In this document: in pieces, positions 34,248 through 42,592 of the stretch | How the letters are laid out: every line of letters starts with the position of its first letter | How positions within the stretch are numbered: position 1 is the stretch's first letter | DNA from: Streptomyces sp. NBC_01296 | Lineage (GTDB): Bacteria; Actinomycetota; Actinomycetes; Streptomycetales; Streptomycetaceae | DNA length: 64,000 nt | Assembly (NCBI RefSeq): GCF_035984415.1 | Contig: NZ_CP130720.1 | Location: 3,286,001-3,350,000, forward strand | Reading direction: 5' to 3' | Notes under the pieces: model-generated | Database searches by the model: none | Seen by the model: only the letters and a program-made list of their open reading frames with translations | What the model was told of the DNA's origin: nothing | Made by a program: the position numbers and the translations under genes

Positions 34248-34475
34248 GTGGAGGTCAAGATCGGCGTGCAGCACGCACCCCGGGAGATCGTGCTGGAGAG
34301 CGACTTGAGCGCCGAGGAGCTGGAGCGCATCGTCACCGCCGCGCTGACCGGTTCGGAGCCGCTGCTGAGCCTCACCGACAACAAGGGCCGCAAGGTTCTG
34401 GTGCCGGCCGACCGCCTGTCGTACGTCGACCTGGGCGAGCCGAGCGTGCGCAAGGTCGGTTTCGGCGCGCTCTGA
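34248..34475 (+). CDS. DUF3107 protein (TB9.4-like)
   Basis: A 75-residue protein matching DUF3107 (MEVKIGVQHAPREIVLES, then LVPADRLSYVDLG). This is the actinobacterial family of M. tuberculosis TB9.4. Function unknown. GTG 34248 follows GGAGG, and a strong terminator lies 30 bp after the stop. Confidence 0.88.
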   Translation: MEVKIGVQHAPREIVLESDLSAEELERIVTAALTGSEPLLSLTDNKGRKVLVPADRLSYVDLGEPSVRKVGFGAL

Positions 34476-34507
34476 AGCAGCGCGACCGGCGTCCGAGAAC
34501 TGGGTGG

Positions 34508-34539
34508 AACGGCCCGGTGGTTGATTCCACCGGGCCGTT
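34508..34539 (+). terminator. intrinsic terminator after DUF3107
   Basis: AACGGCCCGGTGG and CCACCGGGCCGTT form a 13-bp stem followed by TTCCCTTTCTT. Confidence 0.8.
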
Positions 34540-34605
34540 TCCCTTTCTTCCGCTTCGGGTAGGACCGCAGTGAACCGGTTTGCCCCTGACCTGCGGGAGG
34601 CCCAC

Positions 34606-34908
34606 ATGCTGCTGATGGAAGCGCTCGGCTCTGCCCTCCTGGGCCTCGCCTTGGCCGGAGTGGCCGTGCGGGTGCTCGCACAGCGGCTGCCGTCCCCGAG
34701 AATGGTGCTGGTCAGCGGGACGCTGGGAGCGCTGTTCGGCGCTTATCTGACGCAGTTCGCGCTCGGCCCGGGGCACAACACACTGACCGCGACCCTGGTC
34801 GGCTCGGTGCTGGTGTCCGCGGTGGTGCTGTCGCTGCTGCTGCGTCCCGGCGCGGGGCCCCGGCGCTCGTCCCACCGGACTCCGTTTTCGCTCCCGTCGC
34901 AGGGCTGA
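34606..34908 (+). CDS. small three-helix membrane protein
   Basis: A 100-residue protein with three hydrophobic helices (ALLGLALAGVAVRVL; MVLVSGTLGALFGAYLTQFA; TATLVGSVLVSAVVLSLLL) and a basic tail. ATG 34606 has GGGAGG five bases upstream; GTG 34570 is weaker. Function not recognised. Confidence 0.65.
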   Translation: MLLMEALGSALLGLALAGVAVRVLAQRLPSPRMVLVSGTLGALFGAYLTQFALGPGHNTLTATLVGSVLVSAVVLSLLLRPGAGPRRSSHRTPFSLPSQG

Positions 34909-34913
34909 CCGGT

Positions 34914-34966
34914 CCTCGGACCCCTCCGGCTCCTCGGACCCCTCGGACCCCTCGGACCCCTCCGAC
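34914..34966. repeat. CTCGGACCC tandem repeat
   Basis: About five imperfect copies of a 9-base unit just after the small membrane-protein gene. Confidence 0.75.
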
Positions 34967-34972
34967 TGATCA

Positions 34973-35018
34973 CGTACGTCGGCCCCGGCGCGGAATTCCG
35001 CGCCGGGGCCGACGTACG
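34973..35018. terminator. 46-bp perfect palindrome, bidirectional terminator
   Basis: A perfect inverted repeat of 46 bp centred on an EcoRI-like GAATTC core, placed between two convergent genes. It would give a very stable hairpin in either transcript. Confidence 0.75.
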
Positions 35019-35046
35019 AGCAGAGAGGGGCGAGCAGGCGGAACGA

Positions 35047-35805
35047 TCAGGCGGCGAGGCCCAGTGCGGCCATCCGCTTCGTGTGCGCCTTGGTGATCCG
35101 TGTGAACATCTCGCCGACGGCCGCCAGGTCGAAGCCGGCCGCCATCCCGTCCACGCCGCCGACCAGCATGGTGGACAGCGCGTCGCGCTCGGCGACCACG
35201 CGCTGCGCCTGCGAGAGCGCCTCGCCCATCAGCCGGCGGGCCCACAGCGCGAGCCGGCCGCCGCAGCGCGGGTCGGCCTCGATGGCGGCCCGCACCTTCT
35301 CGACGGCGAAGCCGCCGTGGCCGGTGTCGTCCAGCACGCTCACGACAAGGGCGCGCGTGTCGGTGTCGAGGTGGCTGGCGACCTCGCGGTAGAAGTCACT
35401 GGCGATCGAGTCGCCGACGTAGGCCTTGACCAGGCCCTCCAGCCAGTCCGACGGAGCGGTCTGGCGGTGGAAGTCGTCGACGCCCTTGGCGAAGGGCTCC
35501 ATGGCGGCGGTGGGCTCGGCGTCGATCGCCGCCAGCCGGTCGCGCAGCCGCTCGAAGTGGTGGAACTCCGCGGAGGCCATCTTCGCGAGCTCGGCCTTGT
35601 CGTCGAGGGTGGGTGCGAGCTTCGCGTCCTCCGCGAGGCGCTCGAAGGCCGCGAGCTCTCCGTACGCGAGTGCGCCCAGCAGGTCCACGACGGCGGCCCG
35701 GTACTGCGGCGAGGCGGAGGCGGTCGCCCAGTCCTGGGCAGCGATCCCGCTCGCCTCGGCGGCGGTGCTGTCGTCGGAGGGCGATGCGTTTTCAACGGTC
35801 GACAT
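35047..35805 (-). CDS. ferritin-like diiron protein (MiaE_2-like)
   Basis: A 252-residue helical protein. The central segment has ferritin-like features: ELAAFERL, then SAEFHHFERL (ExxH pair) and a later DTGHGGF. These fit the MiaE_2-type ferritin-like domain related to tRNA-(ms2io6A) hydroxylase. It probably binds a diiron centre. ATG 35805 follows CGGAGC. It is divergent from the DEAD helicase, as in mycobacteria (Rv3210c/Rv3211). Actual activity is unproven. Confidence 0.8.
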   Translation of the reverse strand: MSTVENASPSDDSTAAEASGIAAQDWATASASPQYRAAVVDLLGALAYGELAAFERLAEDAKLAPTLDDKAELAKMASAEFHHFERLRDRLAAIDAEPTAAMEPFAKGVDDFHRQTAPSDWLEGLVKAYVGDSIASDFYREVASHLDTDTRALVVSVLDDTGHGGFAVEKVRAAIEADPRCGGRLALWARRLMGEALSQAQRVVAERDALSTMLVGGVDGMAAGFDLAAVGEMFTRITKAHTKRMAALGLAA

Positions 35806-36208
35806 GCTCCGCACAATAGCCCGCCGGAACGCCCTGCAAGGCACCGCATCCGGTCACTGTCGGTCCGCCCAAACGCGACTACCAGGTGAATTCACCCGAC
35901 ACAGCTGCGCGATTCCGGGGTACAGTGGTAATGCGCCTGCCGGATACTCGGCGGGCCATCCGAATGAGGATGCCCGGTCGGTGGCCCGATCGGCTCCACC
36001 CGACCGCCCTCGGCGTGATGCGTACGTCCATGCGTACCGCCTCTCCACGAGGGGCCCCCTCAGCGGCACAAGCGCTTGAGCGAAGGCTAGTGGTCCCGCG
36101 CAGCTTCGTATTGCTCTCCCGAACCCTGGGAGGGCGCAGTACTGCAAGCCAGGCACGGTACGACCCCCCTCGCCGCCTCGCGCCGCGTCTCACAGAAGAG
36201 GCAGCACC
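35806..36208. other. 403-bp divergent spacer and DEAD-helicase leader
   Basis: Carries promoters for the ferritin-like gene and the DEAD helicase. TACAGT at 35921-35926 is a possible -10 for the helicase, which would leave a GC-rich leader of about 275 nt. No conserved riboswitch was recognised. A short frame across it has no coding character. Confidence 0.5.
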
Positions 36209-38368
36209 CTGACTACGTTCCGAGACCTCGGGATCTTTCCCGAGACGGCCGAAGCCCTTGAGGCCGTCGGCATTGTGTCCCCCTTCCCGATCCAGGAGAT
36301 GACCCTCCCCGTCGCCCTTTCCGGCACGGACGTCATCGGCCAGGCGAAGACCGGAACCGGCAAGACGCTCGGTTTCGGCCTTCCGCTGCTGGAGCGGGTC
36401 GTCGTCCCCGCGGACGTCGAGGCCGGCCGGGCCACGCCCGCGCAGCTCACCGACTCCCCGCAGGCCCTCGTCGTCGTCCCGACGCGCGAGCTGTGCACCC
36501 AGGTCACCAACGACCTGCTGACCGCGGGCAAGGTCCGCAACGTCCGCGTCCTCGCCATATACGGCGGCCGCGCGTACGAGCCCCAGGTCGAGGCGCTCAA
36601 GAAGGGCGTCGACGTGATCGTCGGCACCCCGGGCCGCCTGCTCGACCTGGCCGGTCAGCGCAAGCTCGACCTCTCGCACGTCAAGGCCCTCGTCCTGGAC
36701 GAGGCCGACGAGATGCTCGACCTGGGCTTCCTGCCCGACGTCGAGAAGATCATGAACTACCTGCCGGCCAAGCGCCAGACGATGCTGTTCTCGGCGACCA
36801 TGCCGGGCGCGGTCATCGGCCTGGCCCGCCGGTACATGACGCAGCCGACGCACATCCGCGCCACCTCGCCCGAGGGCGAGGGCGTGACCGTCGCCAACAT
36901 CAAGCAGCACGTCTTCCGTGCGCACAACATGGACAAGCCGGAGCTCGTCTCCCGCATCCTGCAGGCCGAAGGCCGCGGGCTGGCCATGATCTTCTGCCGT
37001 ACGAAGCGCACGGCGGCCGACATCGCCGAGCAGCTGGAGAAGCGCGGCTTCGCGTCCGGCGCCGTCCACGGCGACCTGGGCCAGGGCGCGCGCGAGCAGG
37101 CGCTGCGCGCGTTCCGCAACGGCAAGGTCGACGTGCTGGTGTGCACCGACGTCGCCGCGCGCGGCATCGATGTCGAGGGTGTCACCCACGTCATCAACTA
37201 CCAGACGCCGGAAGACGAGAAGACCTTCCTGCACCGCGTGGGCCGTACCGGCCGCGCGGGCAACAAGGGCATCGCCGTCACCCTGGTCGACTGGGACGAC
37301 ATCCCGCGCTGGCAGCTGATCAACAAGGCGCTGGAGCTGGACTTCCACGACCCGGTCGAGACGTACTCCACGTCTCCGCACCTGTTCGAGGAAATGAACA
37401 TCCCGGCCGGTACCAAGGGCATCCTGCCGCGCGCCGAGCGCGTGCGGGCCGGCCTGAAGGCCGAGGACCTGGAAGACCTGGGCGAGACCGGCGGCCGTGG
37501 TGGCCGTGGCGGTCGCGGTGAGCGCGGTCCGGCCGCCGCCGCGGCCCCGGTCGAGGAGCGTGCCGCCCGTACGCGCACCCCGCGCCAGCGCCGCCGTACG
37601 CGGGGCGGGTCGGAGCTCGGTGCCGAGGGCGCTGCCGTCACCCCCGTGGTCGAGGCGGAGGCCCCCGAGGCTCCGGCCGGCGACGAGCCGCGCAAGCCGC
37701 GGCGCCGCCGGACGCGTTCCGTGACGACGGCTGCCGCCGCTGCGGCTGCCGTGGCCGAGGCGGCCCCGGTCGCCCCGGTCGTCGTCGTCGAGGCCGCCCC
37801 GGTGGCCCCGGTCGTCGAGGCTCCCGCCGAGGAGGCCCCGGTCAAGGCCCGCCGGACCCGGACCCGCAAGGTCGCCGAGGCGCCGGTCGTGGCGGAGCCG
37901 GAGTTCCAGCAGGCCCCGCCGGCCGAGCCGGTCAAGGCCGAGCCGGTCAAGGCCGAGCCGGTCAGGGCCCGCCGGGTCCCGACCCAGAAGCCCGTCCTCG
38001 CCCAGGTGACCCCGATCGCCGAGGCTCCGGCCGCGGAGACGGTGGTCAAGGCCCGCCGGACCCGGACCCGCAAGGCCGTCGACGCGGCCCCGGAGCCGGA
38101 CTTCCAGGTGGCCCCGCCCGTGGAGCCCCCGGTCAAGGCCCGCCGCACCGCCACCACCCGGACCCGCAAGGTCGCGGAGGCCGCTCCGGTCGTCGCCGAG
38201 GCCGCCGCGGTGGCCGAGGAGGCTCCGGTCAAGCCGAAGCGCACCCGGACCCGCAAGGCCGCCGCCGCCGTCGTCGAGGCTCCGGCCGCGCCGGCCGCCG
38301 AGGAGGCCCCGGCGAAGCCGAAGCGCACGCGGACCCGCAAGGCCGTCGCGGAGACCACGGAGGCCTGA
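36209..38368 (+). CDS. DEAD-box RNA helicase with repetitive basic tail (RhlE-like)
   Basis: A protein of about 719 residues. Helicase core: Q motif PFPIQ with its upstream aromatic in TTFRDLGIF, AKTGTGKT, PTREL, VLDEADEML, SATMPG and HRVGRTGRAG. Residues 430-719 are an Ala/Pro/Glu-rich tail with at least six RTRTRK modules. The Q-motif phenylalanine lies upstream of the first GTG (36275). No in-frame ATG, GTG or TTG exists back to the stop at 36077, so translation most likely starts at CTG 36209, which has AGAGG seven bases upstream. Acts in RNA unwinding, ribosome assembly or decay. Confidence 0.85.
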   Translation: MTTFRDLGIFPETAEALEAVGIVSPFPIQEMTLPVALSGTDVIGQAKTGTGKTLGFGLPLLERVVVPADVEAGRATPAQLTDSPQALVVVPTRELCTQVTNDLLTAGKVRNVRVLAIYGGRAYEPQVEALKKGVDVIVGTPGRLLDLAGQRKLDLSHVKALVLDEADEMLDLGFLPDVEKIMNYLPAKRQTMLFSATMPGAVIGLARRYMTQPTHIRATSPEGEGVTVANIKQHVFRAHNMDKPELVSRILQAEGRGLAMIFCRTKRTAADIAEQLEKRGFASGAVHGDLGQGAREQALRAFRNGKVDVLVCTDVAARGIDVEGVTHVINYQTPEDEKTFLHRVGRTGRAGNKGIAVTLVDWDDIPRWQLINKALELDFHDPVETYSTSPHLFEEMNIPAGTKGILPRAERVRAGLKAEDLEDLGETGGRGGRGGRGERGPAAAAAPVEERAARTRTPRQRRRTRGGSELGAEGAAVTPVVEAEAPEAPAGDEPRKPRRRRTRSVTTAAAAAAAVAEAAPVAPVVVVEAAPVAPVVEAPAEEAPVKARRTRTRKVAEAPVVAEPEFQQAPPAEPVKAEPVKAEPVRARRVPTQKPVLAQVTPIAEAPAAETVVKARRTRTRKAVDAAPEPDFQVAPPVEPPVKARRTATTRTRKVAEAAPVVAEAAAVAEEAPVKPKRTRTRKAAAAVVEAPAAPAAEEAPAKPKRTRTRKAVAETTEA

Positions 38369-38388
38369 TCCCCCGTTCCGCCGTCCGG

Positions 38389-38422
38389 TGGCCCCGGTCC
38401 CCTTCCGAGGAGGCCGGGGCCA
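38389..38422 (+). terminator. hairpin after the DEAD-box helicase
   Basis: TGGCCCCGG and CCGGGGCCA form a 9-bp stem with a 16-base loop. Confidence 0.5.
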
Positions 38423-38471
38423 TCGGCGTACCCGGGCTGGACAGGCCCCTACGGGCCGGTAACCTCTGGCC

Positions 38472-39329
38472 ATGAGCAAGCCGCCCCGCCTCACACTGCC
38501 GTCCGGTGCCCGCGCGCACGTCCTGTCCACCGCCCGCGGCGGGTTCGCCGTGCACGAGGCCGGCGAGCCGGTCCGCGGCACCGCCCTGCTGGTCCCCGGT
38601 TTCACGGGCAGCAAGGAGGACTTCATCGGCCTCCTCGAGCCGCTGGCCGGCGCCGGGTACCGGGTGGTCGCGGTCGACGGGCGCGGGCAGCACGAGAGTC
38701 CCGGACCGCGCGAGGAATCGGCGTACGCGCTGGACGAGCTGGCGCTGGACGTCCTCGCCCAGGCCGCGGCGCTGGGCGGGGGGCCGGTCCACCTGGTCGG
38801 CCATTCGCTGGGCGGTCTGATCGCGCGGGCCGCCGTACTGCGCGATGCGGCGCCCTTCGCCTCGCTCACCTTGATGAGCAGCGGCCCGGCCGCGATCTCC
38901 GAGGGCCAGCAGGAGCGTACGAAGCTGCTGGTCGCCGCGCTGGAGGCGATGCGCGAAGACATGTCGGGCGTATGGACGGCGATGCGGTCCTTCGATCCGG
39001 AGGACGCGGTGCCCGACGCCCCCGAGCTCACGGAGTTCCTGCGCGGACGGTGGCTGGCCACGGTGCCCGAGCAGCTGATCGCCACGGGCCGGATCCTGGT
39101 CTCCGAGCCGGACCGGGTGGACGGGCTGAGCCGCGTGGACCTGCCCAAGCTGGTGCTGTCCGGCGAGGTGGACTACGCGTGGCCGGTCCCGCTGATGGAC
39201 GACATGACACATCGACTGGGCGCCGAGCGGGTGGTCGTACCGGGTACCGAGCACTCCCCCAATGCAGAGAATCCGCAGGTCACGGCCGGTGCGCTGGCCG
39301 CGTTCTGGGACGCCCACCCCCAGGTTTAG
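38472..39329 (+). CDS. alpha/beta hydrolase (lysophospholipase-like)
   Basis: A 285-residue alpha/beta hydrolase: VPGFTGSKEDF as oxyanion region, GHSLGG as nucleophile elbow, LSGEVDYAWP for the acid residue and GTEHSPN for His. No signal peptide. Stand-alone gene behind the DEAD helicase terminator. Substrate not predictable. Confidence 0.85.
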   Translation: MSKPPRLTLPSGARAHVLSTARGGFAVHEAGEPVRGTALLVPGFTGSKEDFIGLLEPLAGAGYRVVAVDGRGQHESPGPREESAYALDELALDVLAQAAALGGGPVHLVGHSLGGLIARAAVLRDAAPFASLTLMSSGPAAISEGQQERTKLLVAALEAMREDMSGVWTAMRSFDPEDAVPDAPELTEFLRGRWLATVPEQLIATGRILVSEPDRVDGLSRVDLPKLVLSGEVDYAWPVPLMDDMTHRLGAERVVVPGTEHSPNAENPQVTAGALAAFWDAHPQV

Positions 39330-39359
39330 TTAGCGAATGAAAAAATTTCCTTAGCGTAG

Positions 39360-39385
39360 GGAATGTTTGCCTCTTACACTTCGTT
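39360..39385 (+). promoter_or_regulatory. sigma-R-type promoter of a 50-codon gene
   Basis: GGAAT (39360-39364), an 18-base spacer and GTT (39383-39385) match the SigR consensus exactly, 40 bp upstream of the small gene's ATG, in an AT-rich patch. Confidence 0.5.
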
Positions 39386-39425
39386 GGAACAGTGCAAGGA
39401 GAACACTGACGAAGGGAGAAGCCCC

Positions 39426-39578
39426 ATGCGCTTCGAGATTCTGCGCCTGGACGATGTCGACGGATCCGCCGTGGACAGCACCGTCGTGGACGCGGCCTCC
39501 GTCAACCGGATCGTGCAGCAGGCGGCCGCCGTAGGCCAGCGCATTCTGATCCGACCGGCCGAGAGTGCGTCCTCCTGA
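39426..39578 (+). CDS. 50-residue hypothetical protein
   Basis: A small acidic protein (MRFEILRLDDVDGSAVDSTV, then VNRIVQQAAAVGQRILIRPA). AAGGGAG precedes ATG 39426. A terminator follows and a sigma-R-type promoter precedes, so it is a complete monocistronic unit. No domain recognised; thiol-stress induction is inferred from the promoter. Confidence 0.7.
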   Translation: MRFEILRLDDVDGSAVDSTVVDAASVNRIVQQAAAVGQRILIRPAESASS

Positions 39579-39607
39579 CAGCTCCGCTCGATCCACACAA
39601 GACGCAG

Positions 39608-39638
39608 ACGCCCCCGCACCGATCCGGTGCGGGGGCGT
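39608..39638. terminator. terminator between the small gene and marC
   Basis: ACGCCCCCGCACC and GGTGCGGGGGCGT form a perfect 13-bp stem with a 5-base loop. Confidence 0.8.
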
Positions 39639-39657
39639 TCGCGTACGCGGGAGCCGG

Positions 39658-40263
39658 TCAGGCGCCGTGCACGACCTGGAGCACGCCGTTGATGATCTGC
39701 TGGACGGCGATCGCGGAGAGCATCATGCCCGCGAGCCGCGTCACGAGGACGACACCGCCGTCCTTGATGACCCGGATGATCACGAGCGAGTAGCGCATCG
39801 TGAGCCACAGCACGACGTGCATGGCGATGATCGCCAGCCAGACCGAGACCTGGCCGGTGACCCCGTCCGCCTTCTGCACGGCGAGGATGACGGACACGAT
39901 CGCACCGGGACCGGCGAGCAGCGGCATGCCGAGCGGGACGAGGGCGACGTTCACGTCCTTGGTCTGCTTGGGCTCGTCGTTCTTGCCGGTGAGCAGGTCG
40001 AGCGCGATGAGCAGGAGCAGCAGACCGCCCGCGATCATCAGCGCGGGGACGGAGACGTGCAGGTAGTCCAGGATCTGCTGGCCGCAGATACCGAAGACGG
40101 CGATGACGCCGAAGGCCACGCAGACGGCCTGCCAGGCCATGCGGCGCTGCACCTTGACGGGGCGGCCGGAGGTCAGGGCGAGGAAGATCGGCGTGATCCC
40201 CGGGGGGTCCATAATCACAAAAAGCGTGAGAAATAGGGATCCGAAGACGGCGAAGTCGAACAC
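39658..40263 (-). CDS. marC: MarC-family membrane protein
   Basis: A 201-residue protein with six hydrophobic helices. The family motif FVIMDPPGITPIFLALT is in the first helix hairpin and PLLAGPGAIVSVI in the second half repeat. MarC proteins were once linked to multiple antibiotic resistance but their transport role is unknown. GTG 40263 opens the frame; the PHP phosphoesterase lies upstream on the same strand with a 57-bp gap. Confidence 0.88.
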   Translation of the reverse strand: MFDFAVFGSLFLTLFVIMDPPGITPIFLALTSGRPVKVQRRMAWQAVCVAFGVIAVFGICGQQILDYLHVSVPALMIAGGLLLLLIALDLLTGKNDEPKQTKDVNVALVPLGMPLLAGPGAIVSVILAVQKADGVTGQVSVWLAIIAMHVVLWLTMRYSLVIIRVIKDGGVVLVTRLAGMMLSAIAVQQIINGVLQVVHGA

Positions 40264-40320
40264 AGTGATGCCTTGCAGGAGAGAGGGGTGTGACGAAGAG
40301 GAAGGGGCGGCGGGGCGCGG

Positions 40321-41187
40321 TTACGCGCCGGTCGCTCCGCCGGCGCCCGGAACGGGGAAGGCTCCCGTCGCGCGGCGCGTGATCTCGCCGTAGATCTCGG
40401 GGTCGGTCGTGTACTCCCCGAGGCGGCAGGTCTTGCGGCTGCCGTGGTAGTCGCTGGACCCGGTCGCCAGGAGTCCGAGCTCGCCGGCCAGGCCGCGCAG
40501 CCGCGCGCGCGTCTCGGAGTCGTGGTCCATGTGGTCCACCTCGATCCCGTCCAGGCCTGCGGACGCGAGCTCGGCTATCGCGGACTCGGGTACGCACCGG
40601 CCGCGCTTGACGGCTGCGGGGTGCGCGAACACGGTGACCCCGCCGGCCGCCTTGACGAGGCGGATGGCCTCGAAGGGATCCAGCTCGTGCTTCTCGGCGT
40701 ACGCGCGGCCGCCGTCGGCGAGCCAGTCCGGCGTGAACGCGTCGGACACGGTGGGTACGACGCCCAGCTCGACGAGCGCGGTGGCGATGTGCGGCCGCCC
40801 GACGGAGCCTTCGCCGGCGATCCGGGAGACCTGCTCCCAGGTGACGTCGACGCCGAGCTCCCGGAGCTTGCCGATCATGGCATGGGCGCGCGGGGTGCGG
40901 TCGTCGCGGACGAGCTCCCGCTCACGGGCGAGCTCAGGCTCCTCGGGGTCGAAGAGGTACGCGAGCAGGTGCATCCCGATGCCGTCGAGCCGGCAGGACA
41001 GCTCCATGCCGGTGACGAGGGTGAGCCCGTGCGGCACCGCGGCGAGGGCCTCGGCGTATCCCCCGACGGTGTCGTGATCGGTCAGCGCGACCACGTCCAG
41101 CCCGGCGGCGGCCGCATTGCGGACCAGCTCGGCGGGGGTGTCGGTCCCGTCGGAGGCCGTGGAGTGGGCGTGCAGGTCGATGCGCAC
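40321..41187 (-). CDS. PHP-domain metal-dependent phosphoesterase
   Basis: A 288-residue PHP-domain enzyme. HAHSTASDG gives the first metal ligands, ALTDHDTVGG the second, and further His/Asp ligands lie in GRPHIA, FAHPA and SSDYHG. The family includes the 3',5'-nucleoside bisphosphate phosphatase/RNase AM (YciV/TrpH). GTG 41187 begins exactly at VRIDLHAHS with GGAG upstream; the longer frame adds 13 residues without homologous features. Confidence 0.87.
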   Translation of the reverse strand: MRIDLHAHSTASDGTDTPAELVRNAAAAGLDVVALTDHDTVGGYAEALAAVPHGLTLVTGMELSCRLDGIGMHLLAYLFDPEEPELARERELVRDDRTPRAHAMIGKLRELGVDVTWEQVSRIAGEGSVGRPHIATALVELGVVPTVSDAFTPDWLADGGRAYAEKHELDPFEAIRLVKAAGGVTVFAHPAAVKRGRCVPESAIAELASAGLDGIEVDHMDHDSETRARLRGLAGELGLLATGSSDYHGSRKTCRLGEYTTDPEIYGEITRRATGAFPVPGAGGATGA

Positions 41188-41304
41188 GGCCGGGGCTCCA
41201 GGGGTCTCGCGGGTACGGGGGGACACCCCAGGATACCGCCCGCCTGCCGGGCGGGCGCCACGCCACCCGACGCCCGGCCCCGGCGGGGGCCTTGGGGCGT
41301 CCGG

Positions 41305-41946
41305 CTACGGACCCAGCACGCGCGGGCTCAGGGCGCCGCACGGGAGGAGTTCGACCTCGGCGCCCGCATCCCGCAGGTCCGTCAGCACCAGTTCGTCGTA
41401 CATCAGCAGGCCCGACTGCTCCGGCCAGACCACGGCCCACAGCCACAGTCCGCGCGCCTCGCCGGCGAACACGGCCCGGTCCTCCGGGGCTCCCTTCACG
41501 TGCCACAGCGGTGTCGGGCGGCCCGCCGCGACGACCTTGGCGTGCGGCGGGGCCGAGACGTCGATGTAGGTACCGGGGTCGGGCCCGTCGATGCCCGCGT
41601 ACCGCGCGCCGAGGCCCACCCCCAACTCCTCGGCGACCAGCAGCAGCTCCCCCAACCCGCCGAGCGGTCCGGGGCCCGTGCAGGCCACCGCCGTCGCCCG
41701 GCCCCCGCTGCGGTCGTCACCGGCCGCAGCCACCCCGGTGAACAGCCACCCCACCGGCAGCGGCCACGGCATCCACACCGGCACCTTCGCCCGGTTCACC
41801 ACGACGCCCAGGCCTTCGACGCTGGGCGGGATGACGGGCTGCAGGGGGTGCACCGTGCCATGCACCGCACACTGCCACGAGTCGGAGAAAAGCCCGGGCG
41901 CCCTGACCCGGCCACCGCACTTCGGGCAAGTTGGTTCGCCCCTCAT
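41305..41946 (-). CDS. DUF6758-type hypothetical protein
   Basis: A 213-residue protein. An N-terminal CPKCGG and a later Cys-His (CAVHGTVHPLQP) suggest a small zinc ribbon. The rest is a mixed domain rich in Trp and Pro (VPVWMPWPLPVGWLFTG; TPLWHVKG). It matches a conserved Streptomyces family without assigned function. It lies upstream of the PHP gene on the same strand. Confidence 0.7.
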   Translation of the reverse strand: MRGEPTCPKCGGRVRAPGLFSDSWQCAVHGTVHPLQPVIPPSVEGLGVVVNRAKVPVWMPWPLPVGWLFTGVAAAGDDRSGGRATAVACTGPGPLGGLGELLLVAEELGVGLGARYAGIDGPDPGTYIDVSAPPHAKVVAAGRPTPLWHVKGAPEDRAVFAGEARGLWLWAVVWPEQSGLLMYDELVLTDLRDAGAEVELLPCGALSPRVLGP

Positions 41947-42007
41947 AAGAAGCCACGCTCCTCCCCGCCCGGCGCCCCGTCAAGACACGATCACCCGTCC
42001 GGATGTC

Positions 42008-42592
42008 TCAGTCCAGCGCCACGGCGGTACGAAGAGGGTCCCGCAGATCCGTGCCGTGCGACAGCCAGCGTTCCTGGAGGGCCGCCGCGCCGTGCACCCG
42101 TTTCCACGCGGCCTCGTTCGCCGTCATCGGCAGGAGGGGGAGGAAGTGCACGGGGTCCATGGGCTCGTCGAGTTCCAGGTCCTCGACCAGTCCGCCCGGC
42201 TCCGCGACGAGGACGGAGGTGAAGGGCGCCCCGTCCCACAGCGGGCCGCCGACGTCGAGCGAGGCGCCGGGGGACACGACCAGTCCCTCCACCTGCGGCG
42301 AGGCGCCCAGCACCGCGAGGGGCCGCAGCAGCTTGTCGGTGGGCGCCAGTCCCGCTCGTACGGTCAGCACGAGCTCGGCGCGCGGACCGCGCAGCGGGTC
42401 GGCGACCACGGCGGTCGGATCGCCCATCGGATGCGCGGACATGCCGAGGGTCGCGTAGCGCACGAGGTCGCCCTCGGCGAAGCGGAGCACTTCGATGCGG
42501 TCGGTGCCGAGGAAGGTGACCGCGGCGCGTGCGTCGGGTTCGCCGAGTGCGCTGCGCAGCCGGGCTTCGACGAGAGCCAGAATTTCTGCCAT
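42008..42592 (-). CDS. suppressor-of-fused-domain protein
   Basis: A 194-residue protein resembling the bacterial SUFU domain (LVVSPGASLDVGGPLWDG, VHFLPLLPMTANEAAWKR). Bacterial members often occur near toxin-immunity loci, but here it sits in conserved core DNA. ATG 42592 (MAEILALVEARL) is chosen. Divergent from corA. Confidence 0.7.
   Translation of the reverse strand: MAEILALVEARLRSALGEPDARAAVTFLGTDRIEVLRFAEGDLVRYATLGMSAHPMGDPTAVVADPLRGPRAELVLTVRAGLAPTDKLLRPLAVLGASPQVEGLVVSPGASLDVGGPLWDGAPFTSVLVAEPGGLVEDLELDEPMDPVHFLPLLPMTANEAAWKRVHGAAALQERWLSHGTDLRDPLRTAVALD

Noticed and set aside
35886..36212. Frame in the DEAD-helicase leader as an upstream ORF or new small protein
   Set aside because: Arg/Pro-rich product with no ribosome site; its stop overlaps the helicase start only by chance.
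42008..42592. SUFU-like protein as part of a toxin-immunity locus
   Set aside because: No toxin gene adjacent and the neighbours are conserved core genes.
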